Shown here: piece after piece, positions 40,901-47,547 of the stretch
Layout of the letters: the number at the start of each line of letters is the position of its first letter
How positions within the stretch are numbered: the stretch's first letter is position 1
NCBI RefSeq assembly: GCF_900100075.1
Contig: NZ_FNEG01000004.1
Coordinates: forward strand, 1-64,000
Source: Chryseobacterium jejuense
Lineage (GTDB): Bacteria > Bacteroidota > Bacteroidia > Flavobacteriales > Weeksellaceae
DNA: 64,000 nucleotides
Direction of reading: 5' to 3'
The notes under the pieces: generated by a model
The model's database searches: none
Told to the model about the DNA's origin: nothing
What the model saw: only the letters and a program-made list of their open reading frames with translations
Position numbers and translations under genes: made by a program

Positions 40901-43821
40901 TTTTTCAGCTGATGCGTTTCTGTAATGGTTTTTCCAGATCCATCCTGAACAAAGACATTCACCAAAGCATCAGGAATTGCTGAGTACACCAATACTTTTG
41001 CTTTTTCGCCTCTTGCTGTTTCATTCTTTGGTGCAATTACTGTTAAGAAGGTTTTCTGAGTTGGTTTCAAAGAGTTTTTATCCCAAACACTGAAATATTG
41101 AGCCGCTTTGATGGTGTCTTTTCCTTCAATATTGAATAGCTCCAACTGATAGTCTCCTGCTTCCAGTTTTCCTAAATCCAAATCAGAAGTCTGAGTATCG
41201 GAAGATGATTGCTGTTGTCTTTCTACAACTACTTTTTCAGTTTTCCAATTTTTTATTTCATCATTTTTATCAAACAAATCGTGTGGGAATTTATTGATAA
41301 ATTCTGTTTTTGAATACTGAGGCAGATTCTGAACTTCAGTTTTGAAATTATCTCTGAAAATTCTATCCGGAGCAGCCAGTTTTGAAAGCTTAACCTGATA
41401 TGCTTTTTTAAGAGCCTGTTCGTTATAATTTTTGGTTTCTACCTTTAATTTTGCACTCTCATCACTGAAGATATTTTTGATTTCATCAGCTTTGATGTAA
41501 TGAGAAACTGAGGCTACCTTCAGATCTGTATTCGCTGATTGAGTTTCCCCATTGATATCAGTAACGGAAGCGTTGATCTGATAGTTATCAATCTGAATTC
41601 CTTCTAATTTCTCATCTTTCTTAAGATCTAAACGAATGACAAACTCTCCTTTTTCATTGGTTTTAGCTTCTCCTAAAATTGAATTTTCATTATCGTTTCC
41701 TCTTGGGTACCACCAGAAATATCTCCAACGGATATTTTGCTTTTTAATCTCGTAATTTACCGTTGTATTGCTTAAAGCTACTCCTGAGAACATCATGGCT
41801 TTTCCTTTCAGTTCTATGGTCTGACCATATTTGTATTCATCTTTTATGGGTTCAAAAGTAACTTCAAACTTTGGTCTTTTGTATTCTTCTACTCTAATGT
41901 CTTTGTATCCCTGGCCATCTCCGTCCGTATTCAGGAAAAACGTACCGTTCAGTTTTCCTTTTGGCAACATAAAACTGCCATGATAAGATCCGAATTCATT
42001 GGTGGTAAAACTTTGAGAAGAAACTTCCTGATTATTAGCATCCATCAGGGTGATTTTCTGCTTCAATCCTGAAGTTACAGCTTCCGTCTCATTATTTAAA
42101 CGGGTATTCACTACTTTGAAATAGACCATCTGCCCAGGTCTGTAGATCGCTCTATCTGTAAAGATTTGTGCTTTGGAACGTGCTTCTTTGTTAGGGTTAT
42201 AGTCTTCACGTCCATTATTTCCATAGACCTGCATGATTTGGAAATCATTGGTTTTAGGCTGTTGAATCAAATATGTTCTGTAGTACTCTTTATTGGCCGT
42301 AGAAGGAAATTTAAAAACTCCTTTTTCATTGGTTTTTCCTTCAATTTTATTGATTGAATTGTTGTTGACAAATTCATAAAAACTAAGGTTTTGATTGGCT
42401 ACAGGTTTACCGTTTTCACTGTTAACCAACTTCAGATCATCCGCAAATGAATTCCTGGAAGATCTGGACTGATAAATAATCTTGTTTCCGGAAACCAGAA
42501 AATAGAAATTCTTTTCCGGATTGTTCTCCTTTGCATCTGCCCCTACTACTGAATATTCTGCAACATATACTCCTGATGGAAGCGGTTTAATTTCCAATGA
42601 CGTTTTATGAAGCTGATAATCTTTCGGATCTGAAATCTGGTAGGTTTCTTTTCTCACCAGATTCTTTTTTACTTTACTGTAATAGTTATCAGCATAGGAA
42701 TTCTGCATATATTGTATCAGTGATAAAAAGTCTTCTTTTACCTCATAAATATTGATCGAAAATTCTGAAACATTCTTAGATTCAGCCATTAAATGAATAG
42801 GCAGATTATTCTGGGTCTGCTTTTCATATTTAATGTTCAACACCGGATTGGTAATCTGGTTTTCCTTGTTTTTGATATTTTCAAGGAAAAGAGATTTCGG
42901 ATATTCACTTTTGGCCTGAGCCGCAACAGCAATAGCCTCTTTTGCTTTATTCTTCACCACCAGCTCATCCATAATAGCTTCCATGATGATTACTTTATAA
43001 TCTCCCTGCACATCAGATTTAACTAACTTCTGAAGTTGCTCAAGCTTATCTTTGCATTGATTAAAGTTACAGTTATCCACCAGCTTTTCCTTCATGAAAT
43101 ACAGCTTAGGATTTCCATTATTCTGGGCAATCAATTCATCAAAAATGGTATTGATCAGTTTTCTGTTCTCTGTGAGTTCATTTTTTGTGAAAATATTATT
43201 CTCAGATAAAAAAGCGATTTTTTTAAGAGAGGACCAATCATACAGACTTGGGAAATAAGCAATATCTTTTGTGTCCGAAAACAAATCTTTATATTTTTCC
43301 AAAGAAACTTTCTTCAGGTCCTGTTTCTGAAGATCCAGGTCCTGATAGCTTTTCGTTAAATAATTTTTGAAATCAAGTTTTGTCCAGGTCTCAATCTGTG
43401 CAAGATTCTGCGTATTGATATTGGTTCTTCCATTGATCTTCCAGTAATTTTGATTAAAATAATCCTGGAAAAAGCCATTCAACAGGACTTTATATACCAA
43501 TTTCTCTTCTCCTTTCAGCTTACCTTCTGCCTCCTGAAGTTTTTTAAAGAATTTTGAAGCGGCATCATTTTGATCGTCATCCACAGTCTGGTTTACAATA
43601 CTGAACTCTGCTTTCAGAGAACGGATTAACTGAATGGTGTTATTTTCTTTCATAGCTTGGTTTTCCAGGTCTAAAATAATGGGTAGATTAGATTTATAAG
43701 CTCCTTTCTGACTGTTTTCTGCTATTTTTTTCCACTGGTCGTCATAATATTTCTGTGCGATAACCGGTGAAAAGCCCAATGATAGCAACGAAAGCATAAA
43801 TATCTTGGAAAATCTTTTCAT
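37912..43821 (-). CDS. alpha-2-macroglobulin family protein, thioester-less
   Basis: The start at 43821 (MKRFSKIFMLSLLSLGFSPV) gives a signal peptide; the longer frame overlaps the divergent gene. The 1969-residue protein has an N-terminal helical region. MG2 starts near residue 555 with SKAQIFTDRAIYRPGQMVYF, more MG domains follow, and a flexible Gly/Ala/Pro stretch lies near 1130-1200. The A2M domain starts NETAFFYPDLKTDAEGNVNF (about 1205). A terpenoid-cyclase-like domain contains QNPDGGFSWYAGYPSSYG (about 1530), and a C-terminal receptor-like domain ends the protein. The CLEQ-type thioester is absent. It should trap proteases by a bait mechanism without covalent linkage. The flexible stretch contains a TonB-box/plug-like motif, EEVVMTGYGQ...GKVAGIQV. 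Confidence 0.9.
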   Translation of the reverse strand: MKRFSKIFMLSLLSLGFSPVIAQKYYDDQWKKIAENSQKGAYKSNLPIILDLENQAMKENNTIQLIRSLKAEFSIVNQTVDDDQNDAASKFFKKLQEAEGKLKGEEKLVYKVLLNGFFQDYFNQNYWKINGRTNINTQNLAQIETWTKLDFKNYLTKSYQDLDLQKQDLKKVSLEKYKDLFSDTKDIAYFPSLYDWSSLKKIAFLSENNIFTKNELTENRKLINTIFDELIAQNNGNPKLYFMKEKLVDNCNFNQCKDKLEQLQKLVKSDVQGDYKVIIMEAIMDELVVKNKAKEAIAVAAQAKSEYPKSLFLENIKNKENQITNPVLNIKYEKQTQNNLPIHLMAESKNVSEFSINIYEVKEDFLSLIQYMQNSYADNYYSKVKKNLVRKETYQISDPKDYQLHKTSLEIKPLPSGVYVAEYSVVGADAKENNPEKNFYFLVSGNKIIYQSRSSRNSFADDLKLVNSENGKPVANQNLSFYEFVNNNSINKIEGKTNEKGVFKFPSTANKEYYRTYLIQQPKTNDFQIMQVYGNNGREDYNPNKEARSKAQIFTDRAIYRPGQMVYFKVVNTRLNNETEAVTSGLKQKITLMDANNQEVSSQSFTTNEFGSYHGSFMLPKGKLNGTFFLNTDGDGQGYKDIRVEEYKRPKFEVTFEPIKDEYKYGQTIELKGKAMMFSGVALSNTTVNYEIKKQNIRWRYFWWYPRGNDNENSILGEAKTNEKGEFVIRLDLKKDEKLEGIQIDNYQINASVTDINGETQSANTDLKVASVSHYIKADEIKNIFSDESAKLKVETKNYNEQALKKAYQVKLSKLAAPDRIFRDNFKTEVQNLPQYSKTEFINKFPHDLFDKNDEIKNWKTEKVVVERQQQSSSDTQTSDLDLGKLEAGDYQLELFNIEGKDTIKAAQYFSVWDKNSLKPTQKTFLTVIAPKNETARGEKAKVLVYSAIPDALVNVFVQDGSGKTITETHQLKKGILEYTADIPKDKSISELNLQFQLVAFNDVQTETVALKIKDTEKPLKIETVTFRDKLEPNSKEKWTVKVTGNDKEKLNAEVLANMYDMSLDQFAVNTYGWDKLYTPFNIITSYDVREYLLQKSYQKRLKYFNGNYVAVPNFNWFDGSLFYSLGGNGGISPKLRRKGAPGAMPAAPIARNSAMAEEVVMTGYGQKESAIAGKVAGIQVADAAVADQSESKEALEKVPVRQNLNETAFFYPDLKTDAEGNVNFEFTSPEALTKWKLMFLAHTKDARAATLEKEVVTQKEFSVTPNYPRFLREGDELNLQSKLSNLTNKKMNGSAELQILDAFTNENISSKFGITSGTQNFDLNENGNGALTWKLKVPNNVSSIILKVVAKAGAYSDGEQQAVAVLPNRMLVTDAVPVFVKEGETKTFVLDNLKNNTSTTASNVSNTLELTTNPIWEIMFALPSLKNDQNNSADVIFNKWFADVLASEVFKANPKMKTVFDEYQGKGLLNSNLEKNQELKQLLLDETPWVLESKNEAEQMQKLALLFDVNTMRNSINQNWDDFSKLQNPDGGFSWYAGYPSSYGTSLYILKNLGKINLWLKDNAKEYQSAGQNALVAKLIQYVDNEISKYADTKKENVWSNWVLDYLDTRNYWEKQYPLKGKGAALKTLVKQKAKTAKITDFTFFGLHRAALLMNDYGVKDVSDKLMTYLKETSTDTKTQGVYWKQNLNDWGWFSSKVVNHAGALEAFNRLKANDTNFIEDAKIWLVTQKEVNSWGSSRGTAEVIFTILNSGKSWTGVESDKATIVWGGKEIVPQTQATGYVKSTVKTDTIDKNLGTVTVTKPGPGIVQGGLFWQYYEDLDKIKSSENYISVTKELYKKVKTVNGEELQKISPETPLKVGDKVTVRMILNTDRAMEFIHIKDMRAAGFEPLDALSGYQWKNNLGYYQSTKDASTNFYIQYMPKGKYVFEYDVVANASGKFSNGITTMQNYYAPQMNSHTKGTGIQILE

Positions 43822-43835
43822 ATATATTAATTTTG
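43805..43835 (+). promoter_or_regulatory. candidate promoter giving a leaderless UbiA-like transcript
   Basis: TTG at 43805-43807, 20 bp, then TAATTTTG at 43828-43835. The ATG starts at 43840, about where transcription should begin, so the mRNA would have almost no leader. The promoter overlaps the start of the divergent macroglobulin gene. Confidence 0.55.
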
Positions 43836-43839
43836 ATAA

Positions 43840-44595
43840 ATGAACATTATAAAAATACTGAAAAAAACCGTCATAGACAGCCAAATTTATGTCTCCTTAA
43901 TGGGAACTCTTTTTGCAGTATTTTTCATGAAAGAGCAAAACACATTCCGTTTCCCTACTATTCTGCTTATTTTCATCACGTATTTCAGTGGTTATATTTA
44001 TACGAAGTACCAATACACTAAATATTTTTTCAGAATACTGGTTCTGAATGCCATTGCCGGGATTGCCTGTGCATTTTTAATCATTCATAATCATAATGAA
44101 GTAAGATTACTGAAATGGTTTATTATTGTTGTTTTGGGATTGCTCTATAATAGCTTTTTTCTGGATGTTTATATCCGGAAAATCCCTTTACTGAAAGTAT
44201 TTTATGTAGGATTGGTATGGGCATTGGTGAACTGCTGGCTTACACTTCCTGAGTTCAGCCCTCCTATTTTCCTTATCAGTTTCTTTTATATTACCGCATT
44301 GGTGCTTCCGTTTGATATCCGGGATATGAATAGTGATACAGTAAAGACCTTCCCTATGATGATTGGGATTCAGAATACAAAATATATTGCGTACGGTTTG
44401 GTTTTCATTAGCAGCCTTATTGGAGTTTTTTATCTTAAACCTCTATACGCTCTCGCATTTTTTCTGTCCAGTATTATCACTTATATTTTTATTTATTTCT
44501 CTGAAAACAAAAGAGATGACTCATATTTTTCATTCGGAGTAGAAACTTGTTCGGCACTTCCTTTTTTATTTTTACTAATAATGGAGTATTTTTGA
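43840..44595 (+). CDS. UbiA-like prenyltransferase-family membrane protein
   Basis: The 251-residue protein has about eight membrane segments. The loop ALVLPFDIRDMNSDTVKTFP (residues 151-170) resembles the second Asp-rich motif of UbiA enzymes (DxxDxxxD), and the following MMIGIQNTKYIAYGLVF fits. The first Asp-rich motif (NDxxD) is not evident. In Flavobacteriia such proteins are often annotated as UbiA prenyltransferase family but their substrates are not known. It starts only 18 bp from the divergent macroglobulin gene and 3 bp separate its stop from recF, so it heads an operon with recF. Loss of the first motif makes enzymatic activity doubtful. Confidence 0.7.
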   Translation: MNIIKILKKTVIDSQIYVSLMGTLFAVFFMKEQNTFRFPTILLIFITYFSGYIYTKYQYTKYFFRILVLNAIAGIACAFLIIHNHNEVRLLKWFIIVVLGLLYNSFFLDVYIRKIPLLKVFYVGLVWALVNCWLTLPEFSPPIFLISFFYITALVLPFDIRDMNSDTVKTFPMMIGIQNTKYIAYGLVFISSLIGVFYLKPLYALAFFLSSIITYIFIYFSENKRDDSYFSFGVETCSALPFLFLLIMEYF

Positions 44596-44598
44596 CGA

Positions 44599-45678
44599 AT
44601 GATTATCAAGAAGCTTTCCCTATATAATTTCAAAAACCATTCTGAGAAAAAGTTTGAATTTTCCCCGCAGATCAACTGTTTTGTGGGTAATAATGGTGCA
44701 GGTAAAACCAATATCCTGGATGCATTGCACTATTTATCAGTAGGTAAAAGCTTTTTGGGAAATACAGATCTGAACAATATCAAAACTGAGGAAGATTTCT
44801 TCACGATTGATGCGGAGATTCAGAATGAAGATGGTGAAGATAATATCAGAATCACCCAGCCTAAAGAAGCCAAAAAGGTGATTAAAAAGAATGATAAAAG
44901 CTATGACAGGCTTGCAGATCATATCGGATATCTTCCCAGTGTAATGATTTCGCCTTACGATTCAAACCTTATTTCTGATTCTGGTGAAAGCAGAAGGAAG
45001 TTTCTGGATGCTATGATTTCTCAAACGGATTCTGAATATCTTTTTGATCTGATTCAATACCAGAAAACCATTCAACAGAGAAATGCTTTACTGAAATATT
45101 TTGCTAAAAACAGAACGTGGGATAAAGATTCTCTGGAGATTTATGATGATCCGATTACCAGATTCGGAACCAAAATTTTCAATAAAAGAAAGGTATTTGT
45201 AGAGCAGTTAAATCCTATTGTTCAAAACTTCTATCAAATTATTTCGGGTGGAAAAGAAACGGTTTCCGTCATCTATGAATCTCACCTGTTGGAAAATACT
45301 TTTGCAGCCCTTTTAAAAGAAAGTATTGAAAAAGACCGTATGCTAACTTATACATCAAAAGGAATTCATAAGGATGATCTTCTTTTTGAAATGGATCATA
45401 TTCTGATCAAAAAAATAGGTTCTCAGGGACAGCAGAAATCTTTCCTGATCTCGTTGAAGCTTGCTCAGATGAGTTTGGTTAAAGAATTGACAAAAAAGAC
45501 TCCTATTCTTTTATTGGATGATATTTTTGATAAGCTTGATGATACGAGGGTGGCCCAATTGATTGAGTTGGTTAACCGTGAAAGTTTCGGACAGATTTTT
45601 ATTACAGATACCCATAGAGAAAGGACTGAAAGTGTGGTAAAGAAAATTAATGAGGAAAGTGTCATTTTTGATATCTAA
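44599..45678 (+). CDS. recF: DNA replication and repair protein RecF
   Basis: The 359-residue ABC-type ATPase starts MIIKKLSLYNFKNHSEKKFE. Walker A is GNNGAGKTN (residues 30-38), the signature is IGSQGQQKSFLISLKLAQ (about 273-290), and Walker B is PILLLDDIFDKLDD (about 302-315). RecF loads RecA on gapped DNA with RecO and RecR. The stop codon TAA (45676-45678) is immediately followed by a G/C-rich repeat and then a four-helix-bundle gene. In relatives I would expect DUF721 directly downstream, so the operon looks interrupted here. Confidence 0.95.
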   Translation: MIIKKLSLYNFKNHSEKKFEFSPQINCFVGNNGAGKTNILDALHYLSVGKSFLGNTDLNNIKTEEDFFTIDAEIQNEDGEDNIRITQPKEAKKVIKKNDKSYDRLADHIGYLPSVMISPYDSNLISDSGESRRKFLDAMISQTDSEYLFDLIQYQKTIQQRNALLKYFAKNRTWDKDSLEIYDDPITRFGTKIFNKRKVFVEQLNPIVQNFYQIISGGKETVSVIYESHLLENTFAALLKESIEKDRMLTYTSKGIHKDDLLFEMDHILIKKIGSQGQQKSFLISLKLAQMSLVKELTKKTPILLLDDIFDKLDDTRVAQLIELVNRESFGQIFITDTHRERTESVVKKINEESVIFDI

Positions 45679-45714
45679 CGGGATGCGGGTTTCGGGATGC
45701 GAGTTACGGAGCAC
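45679..45714. repeat. G/C-rich repeat, left boundary of four-helix-bundle cassette
   Basis: CGGGATGCGGGTTTCGGGAT is followed by GCGAGTTACGGAGCAC. It starts directly after the recF stop codon. Within it, CGGGATGCGGGTTTCGGGAT matches the arm embedded in the T9SS gene at 17 of 20 positions. Confidence 0.75.
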
Positions 45715-45840
45715 TAATGTAAATAGTATTTCTTGCAAGATATGAAATGGAATTATGGTGTATAGAAATTATAGATTTGGAATATAATTTACGAATATTT
45801 GATTTTTTCTTATCTTCCCTTTCATAAACACACAAATGAT

Positions 45841-46215
45841 ATGAGTTACAGAAATTTAGATATTTACAAAATAGCTTTTGAGTTGTTTTTAAAAACGCAT
45901 AAAGCATCCTTTCTTCTTCCCAAATACGAATTATTTGAACTAGGAAGTCAATTGAGAAGATCTTCTGATTCAATAATTACTAATATTGTTGAAGGGTATG
46001 GCAGATCAATCTATAAAAATGATTACATTCGCTTTCTCGTATACTGCCACGCCAGTAATGACGAAACAATTAATCATCTCGAAAAGCTCATCATCCTATA
46101 TCCGGATATTTCTAATGAATTTGAAACCTTAAGAAATGAATACAATATACTAGGTGGAAAAATCAATGTATATAAAAAATGGGTAAAAGAAAACTGGAAT
46201 GAAAATAAACAATAG
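45841..46215 (+). CDS. four-helix-bundle protein (S23 / intervening-sequence family)
   Basis: The ATG at 45841 (MSYRNLDIYKIAFELFLKTH) is the usual family start. The 124-residue product shows the hallmarks: YRNLDIYK, ELGSQLRRSSDSIITNIVEG, YGRSIYKNDYIRFLVYCHAS and a final helix ending NWNENKQ. Homologs include the proteins encoded in 23S rRNA intervening sequences and Avd of diversity-generating retroelements, which binds nucleic acid. Neither an rRNA gene nor a reverse transcriptase is near. The gene is wedged between recF and DUF721 and flanked by inverted copies of one repeat family, suggesting it arrived as a unit. Function unknown. Confidence 0.88.
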   Translation: MSYRNLDIYKIAFELFLKTHKASFLLPKYELFELGSQLRRSSDSIITNIVEGYGRSIYKNDYIRFLVYCHASNDETINHLEKLIILYPDISNEFETLRNEYNILGGKINVYKKWVKENWNENKQ

Positions 46216-46270
46216 AAGATTAAAACATTTCTTATAAAACTACTCTATATCGTATCTTCCACCCCATAAA

Positions 46271-46318
46271 CGCAAATCCCGAACCACTTAACACGCATCT
46301 CGAACCACGCAACCCGAC
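46271..46318. repeat. G/C-rich repeat, right boundary of four-helix-bundle cassette
   Basis: CGCAAATCCCGAACCACTTA continues ACACGCATCTCGAACCACGCAACCCGAC. Its reverse complement (CGGGTTGCGTGGTTCGAGAT, then GCGTGTTAAG) is related to the left repeat at 45679, so the two flank the gene in inverted orientation. It ends one base before the DUF721 start codon. Confidence 0.75.
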
Positions 46319-46319
46319 T

Positions 46320-46613
46320 ATGAAAAAGAAAAAACGCGAATACCAATCCTCTGAACTTGTAAAGTCATTTGCAAGAATTTATGGTTTTGAAGACAAGCTT
46401 GTGGCTTTTGATATTAAAGATTTTCTTGAGGATTATCTTGATCAGAGCCTTTTCAATGAAATCAGAAGCGTAAATATTGAAAAGAAATGTATCATCATTA
46501 AAATAGATTCTCCCCTGCTTAAAAATGATTTTAAAATGCGTAAAACTTTCTATTTGAAGAAGTTTCAGGATAAGTTTGGCGAGGATAAGTTTGATGATTT
46601 GCAGATATTATAA
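46320..46613 (+). CDS. DUF721 domain protein (DciA-like)
   Basis: The 97-residue protein starts MKKKKREYQSSELVKSFARI. It has the compact alpha/beta DUF721 pattern, with KLVAFDIKDFLEDYLDQSLF, EIRSVNIEKKCIIIKIDSPL and LKNDFKMRKTFYLKKFQDKF. In other bacteria the DUF721 domain is part of DciA, the loader of the replicative helicase DnaB, and in Bacteroidetes the domain often stands alone beside recF. It therefore probably works in DNA replication. Its separation from recF by 641 bp is due to the inserted four-helix-bundle cassette. Confidence 0.8.
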   Translation: MKKKKREYQSSELVKSFARIYGFEDKLVAFDIKDFLEDYLDQSLFNEIRSVNIEKKCIIIKIDSPLLKNDFKMRKTFYLKKFQDKFGEDKFDDLQIL

Positions 46614-46682
46614 TGTACTCCTGAAGCAAGGATCTGATTAGAAAACATACTATAGAACAGATCTCTATCAATTTTATTTTAA

Positions 46683-46690
46683 TATTTTTG
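46683..46690 (+). promoter_or_regulatory. candidate -7 box of the Crp-type regulator gene
   Basis: TATTTTTG matches TAnnTTTG and lies 29 bp upstream of the ATG at 46720. No clear TTG at -33. Confidence 0.4.
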
Positions 46691-46719
46691 TATCATTCTG
46701 TTCACCAAACACATTCCTA

Positions 46720-47301
46720 ATGATCGAAGCCCTTCATTTCAATATTTCCCGTCATATTTCAAGTTCCCAAACGGATATTACGGAGTTCTGTAATTTATTC
46801 ACTTCAAAAACCATCAAAAAAAAGGAGTTTTTACTAAGAGAAGGTGAAGTATGCAGGTTTGAAGCTTTCGTTATCAAAGGGCTTTTCAAGGTATATCATA
46901 TAGATGCGAAAGGAACAGAACAGATTCTCTATTTTGGAATGGAAGACTGGTGGCTTACCGATATTGACAGTTTTGGCAATCAAAGCCCTTCACAGCTTTT
47001 CATTGAAGCCATTGAAGATAGTGAGGTACTCATCATTTCTAAAAAGGATAAAGATTTTGCGTATGAAAACTTTCCTTTCGTAGAGAAGCTTTTCCGAATT
47101 ATGACCCAAAAGACTCACAGTGCTTTGCAGCGCAGAATGATTGATAATCTCAGCAAAACGGCAGATCAGCGTTATCTTGATTTCATTGAAAAATATCCAT
47201 CCCTTAATCAAAGACTTACGAATTTGCAGGTGGCAGCTTATCTTGGGATCAGTCATGAGTTTTTAAGTAAAATCAGGAGAAAAACGACTAAAGGAAAGTA
47301 A
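46720..47301 (+). CDS. Crp/Fnr-family transcriptional regulator
   Basis: The 193-residue protein has an N-terminal cyclic-nucleotide-binding-type domain: KEFLLREGEVCRFEAFVIKG near residue 38, HIDAKGTEQILYFGMEDWWL near 70 and LFIEAIEDSEVLIISKKDKD near 95. A dimerization helix follows, with a C-terminal winged helix LTNLQVAAYLGISHEFLSKI (about 165-184). It lacks Fnr-type cysteines. In Bacteroidetes such short Crp-like proteins often control a neighbouring gene. Downstream lies a metallo-beta-lactamase-fold gene preceded by two identical 20-bp palindromic sites, which are candidate operators for this or another regulator. Confidence 0.88.
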   Translation: MIEALHFNISRHISSSQTDITEFCNLFTSKTIKKKEFLLREGEVCRFEAFVIKGLFKVYHIDAKGTEQILYFGMEDWWLTDIDSFGNQSPSQLFIEAIEDSEVLIISKKDKDFAYENFPFVEKLFRIMTQKTHSALQRRMIDNLSKTADQRYLDFIEKYPSLNQRLTNLQVAAYLGISHEFLSKIRRKTTKGK

Positions 47302-47420
47302 TAATACTTCTGTTTTTCATGTTTTTTCAAAGACAACTCAATATTAATAGGATCTTCCAGCCTCTTTCTCCAGGCTTCTAACCTATTACCCTACTCCACA
47401 TCTCAAATTCCTTCATTTTC

Positions 47421-47440
47421 ATTTATTGAACTTGTTCAAT
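47421..47440. promoter_or_regulatory. palindromic operator candidate, copy 1
   Basis: ATTTATTGAACTTGTTCAAT contains ATTGAAC-TT-GTTCAAT, a perfect dyad with 7-bp arms. An identical 20-bp copy lies 68 bp downstream. Its right end overlaps the neighbouring palindrome at 47437-47460. Confidence 0.7.
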
Positions 47441-47460
47441 ACTTAAGCCGATAAGTATTG
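47437..47460. promoter_or_regulatory. second palindrome overlapping operator copy 1
   Basis: CAATACTTA and TAAGTATTG are perfect 9-bp arms around AGCCGA. It overlaps operator copy 1 by 4 bp. It could be another regulator site or a hairpin in a transcript. Confidence 0.55.
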
Positions 47461-47488
47461 AGAATTTTGTCCTATCAAACAGAAAGAT

Positions 47489-47508
47489 ATTTATTGAACT
47501 TGTTCAAT
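47489..47508. promoter_or_regulatory. palindromic operator candidate, copy 2
   Basis: Exact repeat of the 20 bp at 47421-47440. It ends 21 bp before a TAATTTTG -7 box (47530-47537), so a bound protein would cover the -33 region of the promoter of the 47548 gene. Confidence 0.7.
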
Positions 47509-47529
47509 GTGGACCAGAATCAACGGCCG

Positions 47530-47537
47530 TAATTTTG
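47530..47537 (+). promoter_or_regulatory. candidate -7 box of the 47548 gene
   Basis: TAATTTTG matches TAnnTTTG. It lies 10 bp upstream of the first possible start codon, so a short leader or use of the later ATG at 47560 is expected. There is no TTG at the proper spacing. Confidence 0.45.
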
Positions 47538-47547
47538 TATCCATAAA

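Noticed and set aside
43822..43884. 21-residue N-terminal extension of the macroglobulin
   Set aside because: It overlaps the divergent gene start and lacks signal-peptide character, while MKRFSKIF at 43821 gives a proper signal peptide.
45841..46215. Part of a diversity-generating retroelement or an rRNA intervening sequence
   Set aside because: No reverse transcriptase, template/variable repeats or rRNA gene is nearby; only the Avd/S23-like protein is present.
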